From NCBI GenBank assembly GCA_965219165.1, contig CBDCMW010000002.1, positions 248,001-312,000 of the forward strand: a DNA stretch of 64,000 bases, written 5' to 3'. Positions 42,057-50,820 of this stretch are shown one piece after another. Numbering within the stretch: the stretch's first letter is position 1; the number at the start of each line of letters is the position of its first letter. Source of the stretch: Aldehydirespirator sp965219165 (GTDB lineage Bacteria > Actinomycetota > Acidimicrobiia > Acidimicrobiales > Aldehydirespiratoraceae). The notes beneath the pieces are model-generated. The model was not told the DNA's origin. It did not search any database and saw only the letters and a program-made list of their open reading frames with translations. A program made the position numbers and the translations under genes.

Positions 42057-43097
42057 TCACGGCGAATCGGTGAGGAGGTGGGCGACCAGCCGGGCCGTGC
42101 CGTTCAGAACGCGACTTCGGCCGTCGTTGCAGGCGACCAGCGCGGCGCGTCGGCGTTCGCCGTCGATGAGGGCCGCCGCCGACCACATCGTGTTGGAACC
42201 CTGCATCGCGTATCCGACGCCCGGCATGACGCCCGTCCTGCGCCAACCCATGGCCATCCCGTACTCGGCGTCCTGAGGGCCTCGCAGCAGGCGCTCAACT
42301 GTGTCGTCGCGTAGCAGGTTCGAGCCTCCGACCATGAAGACCCGAATGAACCTGGCCCAGTCGGCCATGGTGATATGCATCGTTCCAGCCGCTGACAGCA
42401 ATGCGGGGTTGTCGCTGAAGGGATCGGAGGGGTCGGCCGGCGGTCCGGCGAGGAGGCCGATGCCGCCGAGGCGGAGCCGCGCCGCATGACCCCACACCTC
42501 ACTCGGTGGGCCGAAACCAGCAGTCTCGATGCCCAGAGGCGCCAGCACATGGGTATTCAACGCCTGCTCGAATGTTGCTCTAGCCAAACGATCAATGGCC
42601 GCACCGACGATGATATATGCGAGATTCGAGTAGCGGAACCGACCCGGCTGATCCGGCGAATCTCGCAATGCCCGCCTAGCAGCGTCAGTGCGCTGGGCGG
42701 CCAAGGGGCGAGGATCGTCCCATGCTTGACTCATCTGACCCGGGCTGAGATCAGCGCTGACTCCGGCCCGGCACAACAGGACTGAGTCAACGGTTTGGCC
42801 AGCCCAATCACGGTGAATGTCGCTGCCGAGGTCAGCCAGAGCCTCCGACAGCGGCATGTCCCACTCGGCGTGGCCGCGCTCCACCAGGCACGCCCACAAG
42901 GCGGCCGTGAAGGTCTTCGTGCACGAACCGATGTGCCATCGATCCGATGCCAACGCGGCACCTTGGCTGCCACGCCGCCGGACTCCGTCCACATCCACCT
43001 CGACAGGGCCATCGATACCGACCACAGCCGCAGCCACCGCAGGAGCCCGGTGTCGCTTTGCGAACCGTTGGAGAAGCTCGTCCGAGGCGCCAGACAC
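42057..43097 (-). CDS. Serine hydrolase, beta-lactamase class C/AmpC fold
   Basis: 346 residues. SxxK as SCTK at residues ~58-61, YxN as YSN near residue 156, and the third box is not obvious (MQGSNTMW near the end). Such proteins act as D-Ala-D-Ala peptidases, esterases or beta-lactamases. No signal peptide is evident, so the protein is probably cytoplasmic, which argues against a cell-wall role. GTG start, 9 bp after the PIN-domain gene on the same strand. Confidence 0.8.
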   Translation of the reverse strand: MSGASDELLQRFAKRHRAPAVAAAVVGIDGPVEVDVDGVRRRGSQGAALASDRWHIGSCTKTFTAALWACLVERGHAEWDMPLSEALADLGSDIHRDWAGQTVDSVLLCRAGVSADLSPGQMSQAWDDPRPLAAQRTDAARRALRDSPDQPGRFRYSNLAYIIVGAAIDRLARATFEQALNTHVLAPLGIETAGFGPPSEVWGHAARLRLGGIGLLAGPPADPSDPFSDNPALLSAAGTMHITMADWARFIRVFMVGGSNLLRDDTVERLLRGPQDAEYGMAMGWRRTGVMPGVGYAMQGSNTMWSAAALIDGERRRAALVACNDGRSRVLNGTARLVAHLLTDSP

Positions 43098-43106
43098 CCG
43101 ATCCGC

Positions 43107-43481
43107 CTACCAGGGACGCAGGATCTCGACGCGGTCGGTCATGACCTCGTCGGATGCGGTAAACAGGGGTAGCTCGAGCTGTTCAGCGAGGATCAACGCC
43201 GACCAGGAATCGAGCGCGTCGACGGCATTCAGTCCGGCCCGGGTGAGCGTCTCCGCCACGATCGTTCGGACCGGGAACCACTCATCCACGACCGACAACA
43301 CCAACCCCGTCTCCACCCGAATCGTCTCCGGCCGTCCCTCGTAGCGGGCAGCCAAGAACCGTCCGACGGTTACCGACGACCAGTCAAGAGCCAGCAGCTC
43401 GGAGCCGGGTAGGGGCTCACCTTCGAGGGTTCCCGCTGCGGCCAGGACCCCGCCCGCGTCGCAGACGACACTACGTGGCAT
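43107..43481 (-). CDS. PIN-domain protein (VapC-like) with a lone C-terminal partner remnant
   Basis: 124 residues with a PIN fold: first acidic residue in VVCDAGG, middle acidic segment in VETGLVLSVVDEW, and DALDSWSALILAEQLELPLFTASDEVM near the end. The acidic residues of the VapC site appear present. The antitoxin upstream is reduced to 20 codons (43498-43560), so this toxin may be unneutralised, inactive or controlled by another antitoxin. It is followed by a serine hydrolase gene. Confidence 0.65.
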   Translation of the reverse strand: MPRSVVCDAGGVLAAAGTLEGEPLPGSELLALDWSSVTVGRFLAARYEGRPETIRVETGLVLSVVDEWFPVRTIVAETLTRAGLNAVDALDSWSALILAEQLELPLFTASDEVMTDRVEILRPW

Positions 43482-43497
43482 CGACGTCGCGCAGTCG

Positions 43498-43560
43498 CTA
43501 CCGGATGGCTGAGAACTCTGCTCGGCTCACGGGCTCGCGGCCGCTGGCGAATCCACCCAC
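43498..43560 (-). pseudogene. Remnant of an antitoxin gene (C-terminal 20 codons)
   Basis: A GTG opens VGGFASGREPVSRAEFSAIR and then a stop. The REPVSRAEFSAI end resembles the C-terminal toxin-binding segment of small VapB-type antitoxins. A minus-strand TATAAT (43564-43569) lies just upstream. The DNA-binding part is missing. Confidence 0.4.
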
Positions 43561-43609
43561 ACTATTATACCAAACTGGTAGAAGACCGTCTAGCTATCGC
43601 CGGACAGGG

Positions 43610-43625
43610 TATAGTAACGTTGCTA
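43610..43625. promoter_or_regulatory. Operator and -10 region of the Phd/PIN module
   Basis: TATAGT (43610-43615) overlaps the nearly perfect dyad TAGTAACGTTGCTA (43612-43625), a placement expected for antitoxin autorepression. A Shine-Dalgarno (GAGGAAA) and the ATG at 43644 follow. Confidence 0.5.
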
Positions 43626-43643
43626 CTTTAGAGGAAACGGACT

Positions 43644-43907
43644 ATGCCTTCACCAGTGCGAACCATGAGCAGCCGCGAGTTCAATCAATCGACGGGGACT
43701 GCGAAGGTTGCGGCCTTGACCGGGCCTGTCTTCGTGACCGACCGGGGCCGCCCCTCCCATGTACTGCTGAGCTACGACCACTATCGCCGGCTCAGCAACG
43801 GCACCAGGACGCTGGCTGACGCGATCGGCGGCACCCCGGCGGCCGGTGATGCCGAACTCGAGGTTCCCGAGCGCGGTTCGGTCGCTCAGCCCGCAATCTT
43901 CGAGTGA
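43644..43907 (+). CDS. Phd/YefM-family antitoxin
   Basis: 87 residues: RTMSSREFNQSTGTAKVAAL followed by GPVFVTDRGRPSHVLLSYDHYRRL is the Phd fold, with a long flexible C-terminus (PERGSVAQPAIFE) that would wrap the toxin. Good Shine-Dalgarno; an operator-like dyad overlaps the promoter. The PIN toxin ATG overlaps its stop by one base (TGATG). Confidence 0.87.
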   Translation: MPSPVRTMSSREFNQSTGTAKVAALTGPVFVTDRGRPSHVLLSYDHYRRLSNGTRTLADAIGGTPAAGDAELEVPERGSVAQPAIFE

Positions 43908-44332
43908 TGCACCTGCTCGACACCAATGTGGTCTCGGAGATACGCAAGGTGGCATCGGGCAGGGCCGACCGGAACGTCGCCACTTGGGCGCGCAGCATCG
44001 ATGCCGCCCAGACGTACCTATCGGTGATCACCATCGGCGAATTGGAGCACGGCGTGCTGCTGGTCGAGCGCCGCGACCCCGACGCCGGCGAAGCATTGAG
44101 GCACTGGCTCGACAACGACGTGTGCAGCGAGTTCGAGCAGCAGATCCTCCCTGTCGATACCGCGGTTGCCCGCCGGGCGGCGGCCCTGCACGTGCCCAAC
44201 CCGGCCCCTGTCGCCGACGCCCTGATCGCAGCAACCGCCCTGAGCCATGACATGGTGCTCGTCACCCGCAACGCCAGGGACTTCCACCGCTTCGAGGAAC
44301 TAAGGGTCCTCAACCCCTGGAGCCAGCAGTAG
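43907..44332 (+). CDS. VapC-like PIN-domain toxin
   Basis: 141 residues. Ribonuclease of the PIN fold: HLLDTNVVSEIRK carries the first Asp, SVITIGELEHGVLLVERRD the Glu, and VADALIAATALSHDMVLVTRNARDF the remaining acidic residues. All four expected positions are present. Translational coupling to the Phd antitoxin is indicated. The cellular RNA target cannot be read. Confidence 0.9.
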   Translation: MHLLDTNVVSEIRKVASGRADRNVATWARSIDAAQTYLSVITIGELEHGVLLVERRDPDAGEALRHWLDNDVCSEFEQQILPVDTAVARRAAALHVPNPAPVADALIAATALSHDMVLVTRNARDFHRFEELRVLNPWSQQ

Positions 44333-44407
44333 CCGAGCGGTGACCGGGCGGGTCCCTGGTAGCCCACGGCCACAAGGGCATTCTCCGGGTCGCAGTAGGG
44401 TGCGCCG

Positions 44408-44713
44408 ATGGAGCACTATCGCAAGGCACAGCCCTCACCCGACGAGCGGGCCGCCAACGCAGCGCTGCCGGGGTTCATCGTCGGCGCGACGGATTGGCTC
44501 CGACAGATCTGGGACGAGCGCTCGGCCTTCACCAGCAAGCCAGCGCTCGTCCTCTGGGGGAACAAGGACATCGCTTTCCGGACCAAGGAACTCGATCGCT
44601 GGAGGGCGGAACTCACCGATCGCGAGGTGCACGACTTCCCCGATTGCGGCCACTTCCTCGCCGAAGAGGCTCCGGAGCGGATCCTGCCGCTCCTACAGAC
44701 CTTCATGCAGTAG
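44408..44713 (+). pseudogene. Alpha/beta hydrolase, C-terminal part only
   Basis: 101 residues that match the end of a haloalkane-dehalogenase-like hydrolase: PALVLWGNKDIAF holds the acid residue and HDFPDCGHFLAEEAPE the catalytic His. The nucleophile elbow and oxyanion hole are gone. A TAGGGT box lies 6 nt before the ATG, so the fragment may be transcribed. It overlaps the 3' end of the convergent TetR gene by 11 bp. Confidence 0.7.
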
Positions 44714-45308
44714 GGATGTCTACGGTGGCGATCAGGCCGTTCAGCAGGAGGCGCAGGGTCGCTTCGTGATGGTCGGCGGGGCGGCCGGCCTCCATCGCCT
44801 CGGTGACCAGCGGGAATTTGTCCTGGCGGTTGTTGATCTCCACGCCCACCTCAGTGTTTAGGGCCGCGCCGATGCAGTAGTCGTCGATGGCGAACAGGAA
44901 GCGGGCCGAGTCCTGGGCCGAGAGGCCGGCGCTCCGCAGGCGCTCGTGCATCCGCTCGTAGTAGGTGAGGGACGGATCGGTCCTCGCGGGCCGGGTGGCC
45001 AGCGCCCCCATCATGTTGGGATGCCGCTGCAGCGCAGCGAGGAACGCGAGGGTGCCGCGGTAGACGGCCTCAGTCCAGTCGGGATGGTCGAGGGCGCTCA
45101 GATCCACGCCGGCCAGGACCCGAGCATTCAGTGAGTCCAGTAGCTCGTCCCGGCTCGAGATGTGGTTGTAGAGCGACGCCTGGCCCACGCCGAGCCGCTT
45201 GGCGATGGCCCTGGTCGTCATCGCCGACATGCCGCTCTCGTCGACGATGACCATGGCTGCGTCGACGATTATCTCCTTCGACAGCAGCGGCTCTGATGGA
45301 CGGCCCAC
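44703..45308 (-). CDS. TetR-family transcriptional regulator
   Basis: 201 residues. N-terminal helix-turn-helix: LSKEIIVDAAMVIVDESGMSAMTTRAIAKRLGVGQASLYNHISSRDEL. The C-terminal ligand domain resembles the TetR_C group (WTEAVYRGTLAFLAALQRHPNM, DSARFLFAIDDYCIGAALN). It diverges from the importer operon; the perfect palindrome at 45378 lies between them and is the probable binding site. The ligand may be the imported substrate. Confidence 0.9.
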   Translation of the reverse strand: MGRPSEPLLSKEIIVDAAMVIVDESGMSAMTTRAIAKRLGVGQASLYNHISSRDELLDSLNARVLAGVDLSALDHPDWTEAVYRGTLAFLAALQRHPNMMGALATRPARTDPSLTYYERMHERLRSAGLSAQDSARFLFAIDDYCIGAALNTEVGVEINNRQDKFPLVTEAMEAGRPADHHEATLRLLLNGLIATVDIPTA

Positions 45309-45377
45309 GCCGAGAGGCTAGGGCGCAGCCACGTGGCTCGGCATCCGCTTGCACTGCGCCCGAAGGCTTCCTATTAT

Positions 45378-45394
45378 AACGATCAATGATCGTT
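45378..45394. promoter_or_regulatory. TetR operator
   Basis: AACGATCA-A-TGATCGTT, a perfect palindrome with 8-bp arms and a 1-bp centre. It sits between the TetR gene and the importer operon. A minus-strand TATAAT overlaps its edge, and TAGGGT (45396-45401) for the operon follows directly. The GTG at 45408 is 6 nt after that box. Confidence 0.75.
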
Positions 45395-45407
45395 TTAGGG
45401 TGCGGCA

Positions 45408-46481
45408 GTGGCTGAGGGGCTCCGACTCCGCAACGTCTCCAAGACGTTCACGACCCCGGAGGGCGGCGTGGTGCGCGCCCTCGACGACGTGTCCCTCGAC
45501 GTGGGCAGCAACGAGTTCGTCGTGCTCCTCGGCCCCTCCGGCTGTGGCAAGACGACACTGCTGCGAACCATCGCCGGGCTGGAGAACGTCGACTCGGGCC
45601 ACATCCATCTAGGCGGTGAACGGCTCGACGCCGAGCCGCCGTTCCGCCGAGCCGTCAACACGGTCTTCCAGAGCTACGCCCTGTTCGGATTCCTGACCGT
45701 GGAGCGCAACATCGCGTTCGGGCTGGAGATGGAGAAACTGCCCAAGGCGGAGATCAGAACGCGCGTCGCCGAGATGCTCGACCTGGTCGAGCTCTCAGGG
45801 TTCGGCAAGCGGGCCCCCGCCCAGCTGTCCGGTGGCCAGCAACAGCGCGTGGCCCTAGCCCGCGCCCTGGCCAAACGTCCGCAACTGCTGCTGCTCGATG
45901 AGCCGCTGGGAGCCCTCGACCTCAAACTCCGCCGCCAGATGCAGACCGAGCTCAAGCGGATCCAGCGCTCGACCGGAATCGCCTTCGTGTTCGTCACCCA
46001 CGACCAGGAGGAGGCGCTGGCCCTCGGCGACCGGATCGCCGTGCTCAACGAGGGGCGGATCATCCAGGTCGGCACGCCGCAGGAGATCTACGAGGCCCCG
46101 GCCAACCGGTTCGTGGCCGACTTCATCGGAGAGACGAACCTCCTGCCTATCGAGTACGACGGTGCCGGGACCCTGACGGTGGCGGGCCAATGGGAGCTCG
46201 ACATCGCTGAGGTCCGCGGCGCCGACGAGGCCGCGCTCGCAAGCGCGGGTCCAATGGTGCTGGCCGCGAGGCCCGAGCGGGTGAGGACCGACCCCGACGG
46301 CGACCTGCAGGGGGTTGTTGTCGAGGCCGCCTACCTGGGGGCGGACATCCATCTGACCGTCGACCTCGGCGAGGGCCTGCACATCAACGCCAGGACGGAT
46401 GCGGAGGGCCCGAATCCCGCCGTCGGCGACTCGATCGCCATCCGCATCAACCCCCGGCACACAAGGATCTTGACGGCGTGA
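45408..46481 (+). CDS. PotA-like ABC importer ATPase
   Basis: 357 residues: nucleotide-binding domain with GPSGCGKTTLLRTIAGL, Q-loop TVFQSYALFG, signature LSGGQQQRVALARALA, Walker B LLLDEPLGALDL, and switch FVTHDQEEALAL; then a C-terminal TOBE-like regulatory domain. The layout is that of the polyamine/spermidine-putrescine family. Leaderless GTG start under the TetR operator. The permease ATG overlaps its stop (GTGAG area), so the genes are coupled. Confidence 0.92.
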   Translation: MAEGLRLRNVSKTFTTPEGGVVRALDDVSLDVGSNEFVVLLGPSGCGKTTLLRTIAGLENVDSGHIHLGGERLDAEPPFRRAVNTVFQSYALFGFLTVERNIAFGLEMEKLPKAEIRTRVAEMLDLVELSGFGKRAPAQLSGGQQQRVALARALAKRPQLLLLDEPLGALDLKLRRQMQTELKRIQRSTGIAFVFVTHDQEEALALGDRIAVLNEGRIIQVGTPQEIYEAPANRFVADFIGETNLLPIEYDGAGTLTVAGQWELDIAEVRGADEAALASAGPMVLAARPERVRTDPDGDLQGVVVEAAYLGADIHLTVDLGEGLHINARTDAEGPNPAVGDSIAIRINPRHTRILTA

Positions 46482-47350
46482 GGATCGGCACCCGACGGCT
46501 CGCGTCCCCCGCACTGGTCTTTGTCGCGTTCATGGTCGGCGGGCCGATGGCAGTCATCGTCTGGTACTCCTTCAGGACCCGGGGCCCTGGCGGCGTGGGG
46601 GTGGGCGACGGGTTGACCGTCGACGCCTACGAGCGGCTCGTCGTGACCGAGGACTTCGCCGGCAATGTCGGCTTCGACCCGACCTACCTCGACGTGATGT
46701 GGTCGTCGATCCTGCTGGCCGCCGCAACCATGCTCATCGCGCTGGTCGTCGGCTTCCCGACCGCGGTCTGGATCTCCAACCGGCCCCGCCATCTGCAGCC
46801 GGTCTTGATCCTGGCGGTCACTATCCCGTTCTGGACCAGCATGCTGGTCCGCACCTACGCCTGGATCGTGATCCTGCGAGAGACGGGCCCGCTGGCATCC
46901 GCCTTCGACGCGGTCGGGATCGACGCCCCGCAGATGCTCAACACCCGAGGGGCGACCCTCGTGGGCATGGCCTACACGTTCCTGCCGTTCATGATCCTGC
47001 CCATCTACGCGGCCGCCGAGCGATTCGACCATCGCACCGCCGAGGCGGGACTCGACCTGGGCGGCACCCCGGCTGTCGTGCTGCGCAGGATCGTATGGCC
47101 ATCGGTCCGCCCGGGCGTCGTCGCCGGCTGCCTACTGGTGTTCATCCCGGCTATCGGCGCCTTCCTGCAGCCCGAGCTTCTGGGCGGTGGCCGCTCCCTG
47201 ATGATCGCCAACCTGATACAGCAGCAATTCGGCGCGTCCAGGAACTGGCCGTTCGGGTCGGCCCTCGCCATCCTGCTGCTCGTCGTGGTCGGCGTCGTCC
47301 TCGTAACGGCCCGCCGGGCTGCCCGCGGAGCGGAGCTGGTGCTGTCGTGA
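46478..47350 (+). CDS. PotB-like ABC importer permease
   Basis: 290 residues with about six membrane helices. First helix ALVFVAFMVGGPMAVIVWYSF; the large periplasmic loop before the second helix is normal for PotB; the EAA-like loop is AAERFDHRTAEAGLDLGGTP. Overlaps PotA upstream and PotC downstream (GTGA). Inner-membrane half of the importer channel. Confidence 0.92.
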   Translation: MRIGTRRLASPALVFVAFMVGGPMAVIVWYSFRTRGPGGVGVGDGLTVDAYERLVVTEDFAGNVGFDPTYLDVMWSSILLAAATMLIALVVGFPTAVWISNRPRHLQPVLILAVTIPFWTSMLVRTYAWIVILRETGPLASAFDAVGIDAPQMLNTRGATLVGMAYTFLPFMILPIYAAAERFDHRTAEAGLDLGGTPAVVLRRIVWPSVRPGVVAGCLLVFIPAIGAFLQPELLGGGRSLMIANLIQQQFGASRNWPFGSALAILLLVVVGVVLVTARRAARGAELVLS

Positions 47351-48141
47351 AGGGTCGGATCGACACTCGCCGCTATCCCGGCGTCACCACGACGGCCGGG
47401 CTGGCGTTCGCGTTCCTCTACGCGCCGCTCGCGGTCGTGATCGTCTACTCCTTCAACGCCGGTCCCATTGTGTCGCGCTGGGAGGGCTTCAGCCTGGTCT
47501 GGTACCGGGAGGTCCTCGAACGCGAGACCGTCCGCGACGCGGTGTGGGTGTCGCTGCAGGTCGCGGTAGCCGCTTCGACCGCCGGCACGGCCCTAGCGGT
47601 GCTCGCCGCGCTGGGGATCGTCTCCATGCTGAGGCGCGGATCGTCGCTGGCCGTGGGGTTCCTCGCCACACCCTTGCTGATCCCCGAGATCGTCACCGCC
47701 GTCGGCACGCTGTCGTTCTTCGTGCTCCTCGACCTCGAGCGGGGCATGGCCACCCTGGTGCTGGCTCACACCGCCTTCTGCATCCCGTTCGCCCTGCTCC
47801 CGATCCGGGCCCGGTTGGCGGAACTGGACCCGGCCGTGTTCGAAGCGGCCAGCGACCTCGGCGCGTCGGGCCTGCGGCTGTTCGGCAGGGTCACCCTTCC
47901 GCTGCTGGTCCCCGGGATCGTCTCGGGCGGCCTGCTGGCCTTCATCATCAGCCTCGACGACTACCTGATCTCGGCCTTCGTCGCCGGCCCAACGTCGACG
48001 ACGCTGCCCATCTTCCTGTTCGGCCTCATCCGCAGGGGAGCAAGCCCGCTGATCAATGCGGTGAGCACTCTCCTGCTCCTGGTGACGATCGCAGTCCTGA
48101 CCGCCTCATACATCACCGGCAAATGGAGGAAACACAAATGA
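47347..48141 (+). CDS. PotC-like ABC importer permease
   Basis: 264 residues, about six helices, GTG start overlapping the PotB stop. GLAFAFLYAPLAVVIVYSFNAG is the first helix; the EAA-like loop is DPAVFEAASDLGASGLRLFGRVTLP. The C-terminus (ASYITGKWRKHK) is basic, as in PotC. It forms the second half of the channel. The solute-binding protein gene starts inside its stop codon region (AAATGA). Confidence 0.92.
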   Translation: MKGRIDTRRYPGVTTTAGLAFAFLYAPLAVVIVYSFNAGPIVSRWEGFSLVWYREVLERETVRDAVWVSLQVAVAASTAGTALAVLAALGIVSMLRRGSSLAVGFLATPLLIPEIVTAVGTLSFFVLLDLERGMATLVLAHTAFCIPFALLPIRARLAELDPAVFEAASDLGASGLRLFGRVTLPLLVPGIVSGGLLAFIISLDDYLISAFVAGPTSTTLPIFLFGLIRRGASPLINAVSTLLLLVTIAVLTASYITGKWRKHK

Positions 48142-49391
48142 ATGGAGAACCCATGAATTCAAGGACCGCCTTGTGCATCGGCACACCCGATCGGCTCAGG
48201 AGAGGCCTGATCGCGCCCGTTCTGCTGGCGTTGGCCATGCTGGCCTCGGCGTGCGGATCGGACGACGAAGCCGAGACTTCGCAACCCGAGCCACCGGCCA
48301 CCACGGCCGCACCGGCAGCCCCCAGCGACGACGGCGACATCGAAGAGCCGGCCGTCGAGCCCACCGAACCCACCGAGACGACCGGCGACACCCAAGCCTC
48401 CGAAGAGGTAGAGGAGCAGATCGGCGGGGAGGTGAACCTCTACAACTGGACGGACTACATATCCGAGGACCTGCTGGCCCGGTTCACCTCCGAGACCGGC
48501 ATCGCGGTGAACCTGAGCAACTACGACTCCAACGAGACGATGCTCGCCACCCTCGCGGCCGGCGGCACCGGGTACGACGTGATCGTCCCGTCGGACTACA
48601 TCATCCCGCTGCTCATCGAGCAGGACCTGATCCAGCCGATCGACGCCTTCGCCATGGAGAACGCCGCCAGCATCGATCCGGCTTTCCTGAACCCCTACTT
48701 CGACGACGGGCGGGTCTACACCGCGCCCTATCTCTACGGCACGACAGGCCTCGCCGTCGACACCTCGCAAGTCCCGGATCCGCCTGACTCGTGGGCCGAG
48801 TTCTTTGCTGTCCCCGAAGGCTCCCACGGCTCGATCGGGATGATGAACGACCAGATCGAGGTGACCCACGCGGTGCTGCGCGCTGTCGGAGCCGCTCCGT
48901 GCTCGACGGACCCAGCCGACTACGGGCGGGCCGAGGAGCTGCTCGACGGGTTCAAGCCGTCGGTGTCGGTGATCAACTCCGACGGGATCATCGAGCGGAT
49001 GGCGGCCGGCGAGAACTCGATCCACATGGAGTGGAACGGAGCGGCCTACCGGTCGTGGCTCGAGAACCCGAGCCTCGTGTACGTCTATCCGAGCGACGGT
49101 CTGACGCTGTGGCAGGACAACTTCGCCGTCCCCACCGGCGCGCCGAACCTCGAGCAGGCCAAGGTGTTCATCAACTGGATGATGGACCCGCGCAACATCG
49201 CCGAGGCCACCAACTGGAACGCGTACGGCAACGCCATCGTGGGCAGCGACGCCTTCGTCGATCCCGATCTTGCGTCGAGCCCGATGGTCGTGCCCGGACC
49301 GGAGCAGTTGGCGTTCGCCGCGCCGGTGGAGTCCTGTTCCGTGGAGGCCATCGACCTCTACGACCGCCTCTGGACCTCGTTCCGGTCCTAG
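48138..49391 (+). CDS. PotD-like periplasmic (lipoprotein) binding protein
   Basis: 417 residues. Lipoprotein signal with LLALAMLASAC; an acidic Thr/Pro/Glu linker of ~70 residues; then the binding domain: EVNLYNWTDYISEDLLARFTS and YDVIVPSDYIIPLLIEQDLI, typical of PotD/PotF. It catches the substrate outside and delivers it to the permeases. The ATG at 48138 has GGAGG 8 nt upstream; an ATG at 48153 is a second candidate. The NWTDY block is the polyamine-family signature, but relatives bind other small amines or thiamine. Confidence 0.9.
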   Translation: MNGEPMNSRTALCIGTPDRLRRGLIAPVLLALAMLASACGSDDEAETSQPEPPATTAAPAAPSDDGDIEEPAVEPTEPTETTGDTQASEEVEEQIGGEVNLYNWTDYISEDLLARFTSETGIAVNLSNYDSNETMLATLAAGGTGYDVIVPSDYIIPLLIEQDLIQPIDAFAMENAASIDPAFLNPYFDDGRVYTAPYLYGTTGLAVDTSQVPDPPDSWAEFFAVPEGSHGSIGMMNDQIEVTHAVLRAVGAAPCSTDPADYGRAEELLDGFKPSVSVINSDGIIERMAAGENSIHMEWNGAAYRSWLENPSLVYVYPSDGLTLWQDNFAVPTGAPNLEQAKVFINWMMDPRNIAEATNWNAYGNAIVGSDAFVDPDLASSPMVVPGPEQLAFAAPVESCSVEAIDLYDRLWTSFRS

Positions 49392-49398
49392 CAGTCCG

Positions 49399-50820
49399 AT
49401 GCCCCCCACCGATCCCCCAGCAGGCGGCGCCCGCGCGCCTCGCCCGAGCAGCGTCCCGGACGGCACCAGCGGTCCGAGCGACTTGAGTCGAGCCGCGGGC
49501 CGCCATCTGTGGAGCCACTTCAGCGCACCGTCGGACCTGCGAATCATCGAGCGCGGCGACGGCTGTTACATATGGGACGAATCCGGCCACCGGCTGCTGG
49601 ACGGCCTGGCCGGCCTGTTCGCCACCCAGGTCGGCCACGGCCGGCAGGAGCTGGCCGAGGCGGCCTGCGAGCAGATGAGCCGGCTGGCCTACTTCCCGAT
49701 GTGGGGCTATGGGCATCCATCCGGTGTTGAGCTCGCGACCCGGCTGGCTGGGCTCGCGCCCGGCGACCTCAACCGCGTGTTCCTCACCAGCGGCGGGAGC
49801 GAAGCAGTCGAGTCGGCATGGAAGCTGGCCCGCCAGTATTTCACCGCCATCGGCGAACCGGCGCGTCACAAGGTGGTCAGCCGCAATCTCGCCTACCACG
49901 GCACGTCGCTGGGAGCGCTGTCGATCACGGGTCTGGCATCGATCAGGACCGCCTTCGAGCCGCTCGTTCCGGGCGCGGTGAAGGTGGCCCACACCGACGA
50001 GTACCGCAATGGCCGCGGCTGCGGGCACGAAGGTGAGTGCCTGTGCGCGGCCGAGGAGATCGAGCGGGCGATCCTGCGGGAGGGACCGGAGACGGTGGCC
50101 GCGGTGTTCCTCGAGCCCGTGCAGAACTCGGGAGGCTGCTACGTCCCGCCGGACGGATACTTCCAGCGGGTCCGCGAGATCTGCGACACCCACGGCGTGC
50201 TCCTCGTGTCAGATGAGGTGATCTGCGGTTTCGGTCGGCTCGGGCACATGTTCGGCGCCGAGCGGTTCGGGTACCAGCCCGACATGATCACCATGGCAAA
50301 GGGCCTGACCTCCGGCTACGCCCCCCTCGGGGGAGTGATGATCAGCGACCGGATTACTGAGCCCTTCGCAGCCGCCAAGCGGGAGTTCAACCACGGCTTC
50401 ACCTTCGGGGGTCACCCCGCGGCCGCGGCGGTGGCGCTGGCCAATCTCGACATCATCGAGAGCGAGGACTTGCCGGGCCGGGTTCGCAGTTACGCCGCGG
50501 ACTTCCGAGCTCGGCTCTCGACGCTGTGCGATCTCCCTATCGTGGTCGACCTCCGAGGGGACGGATACTTCCTGGCGTTGCAGCTCGACGCCGGCAGCCC
50601 GTCCGATTCCCGAGAGGCTCAGGCCCACGCGGTAGCGGTGTCGAAGTATCTCACCGATCGGATGTACGAGCTCGGACTGACGTGCCGGGCCGCGGCGCGA
50701 GGAAGTGAGCCTGTGATCCAGCTGTCGCCACCGCTCATCGCCGGGCCGGAGCAGTTCGATGAGATCGTTGAGCCGATGCGTGCCGCGCTGATCGCTGCCA
50801 TGGGAGAATTCGCTGCATGA
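49399..50820 (+). CDS. Class III aminotransferase (polyamine or beta-alanine--pyruvate type)
   Basis: 473 residues, PLP enzyme. Motifs: CYIWDESGHRLLDGLAGLFA, VFLTSGGSEAVESAWKLARQY, NLAYHGTSLGALSITGL, LLVSDEVICGFGRLG and the PLP Lys in MAKGLTSGYAPLGGV. Being the fifth gene of a polyamine-type importer operon, it probably removes an amino group from the imported compound. The amidase start overlaps its stop (ATGA). It resembles the gene at 33039-34496. Confidence 0.88.
   Translation: MPPTDPPAGGARAPRPSSVPDGTSGPSDLSRAAGRHLWSHFSAPSDLRIIERGDGCYIWDESGHRLLDGLAGLFATQVGHGRQELAEAACEQMSRLAYFPMWGYGHPSGVELATRLAGLAPGDLNRVFLTSGGSEAVESAWKLARQYFTAIGEPARHKVVSRNLAYHGTSLGALSITGLASIRTAFEPLVPGAVKVAHTDEYRNGRGCGHEGECLCAAEEIERAILREGPETVAAVFLEPVQNSGGCYVPPDGYFQRVREICDTHGVLLVSDEVICGFGRLGHMFGAERFGYQPDMITMAKGLTSGYAPLGGVMISDRITEPFAAAKREFNHGFTFGGHPAAAAVALANLDIIESEDLPGRVRSYAADFRARLSTLCDLPIVVDLRGDGYFLALQLDAGSPSDSREAQAHAVAVSKYLTDRMYELGLTCRAAARGSEPVIQLSPPLIAGPEQFDEIVEPMRAALIAAMGEFAA

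Noticed and set aside
48159..49547. A 462-codon minus-strand frame opposite the PotD-like gene
   Set aside because: It mirrors the conserved binding-protein coding strand, and its Val/Arg/His-rich composition is typical of a GC-skewed shadow.
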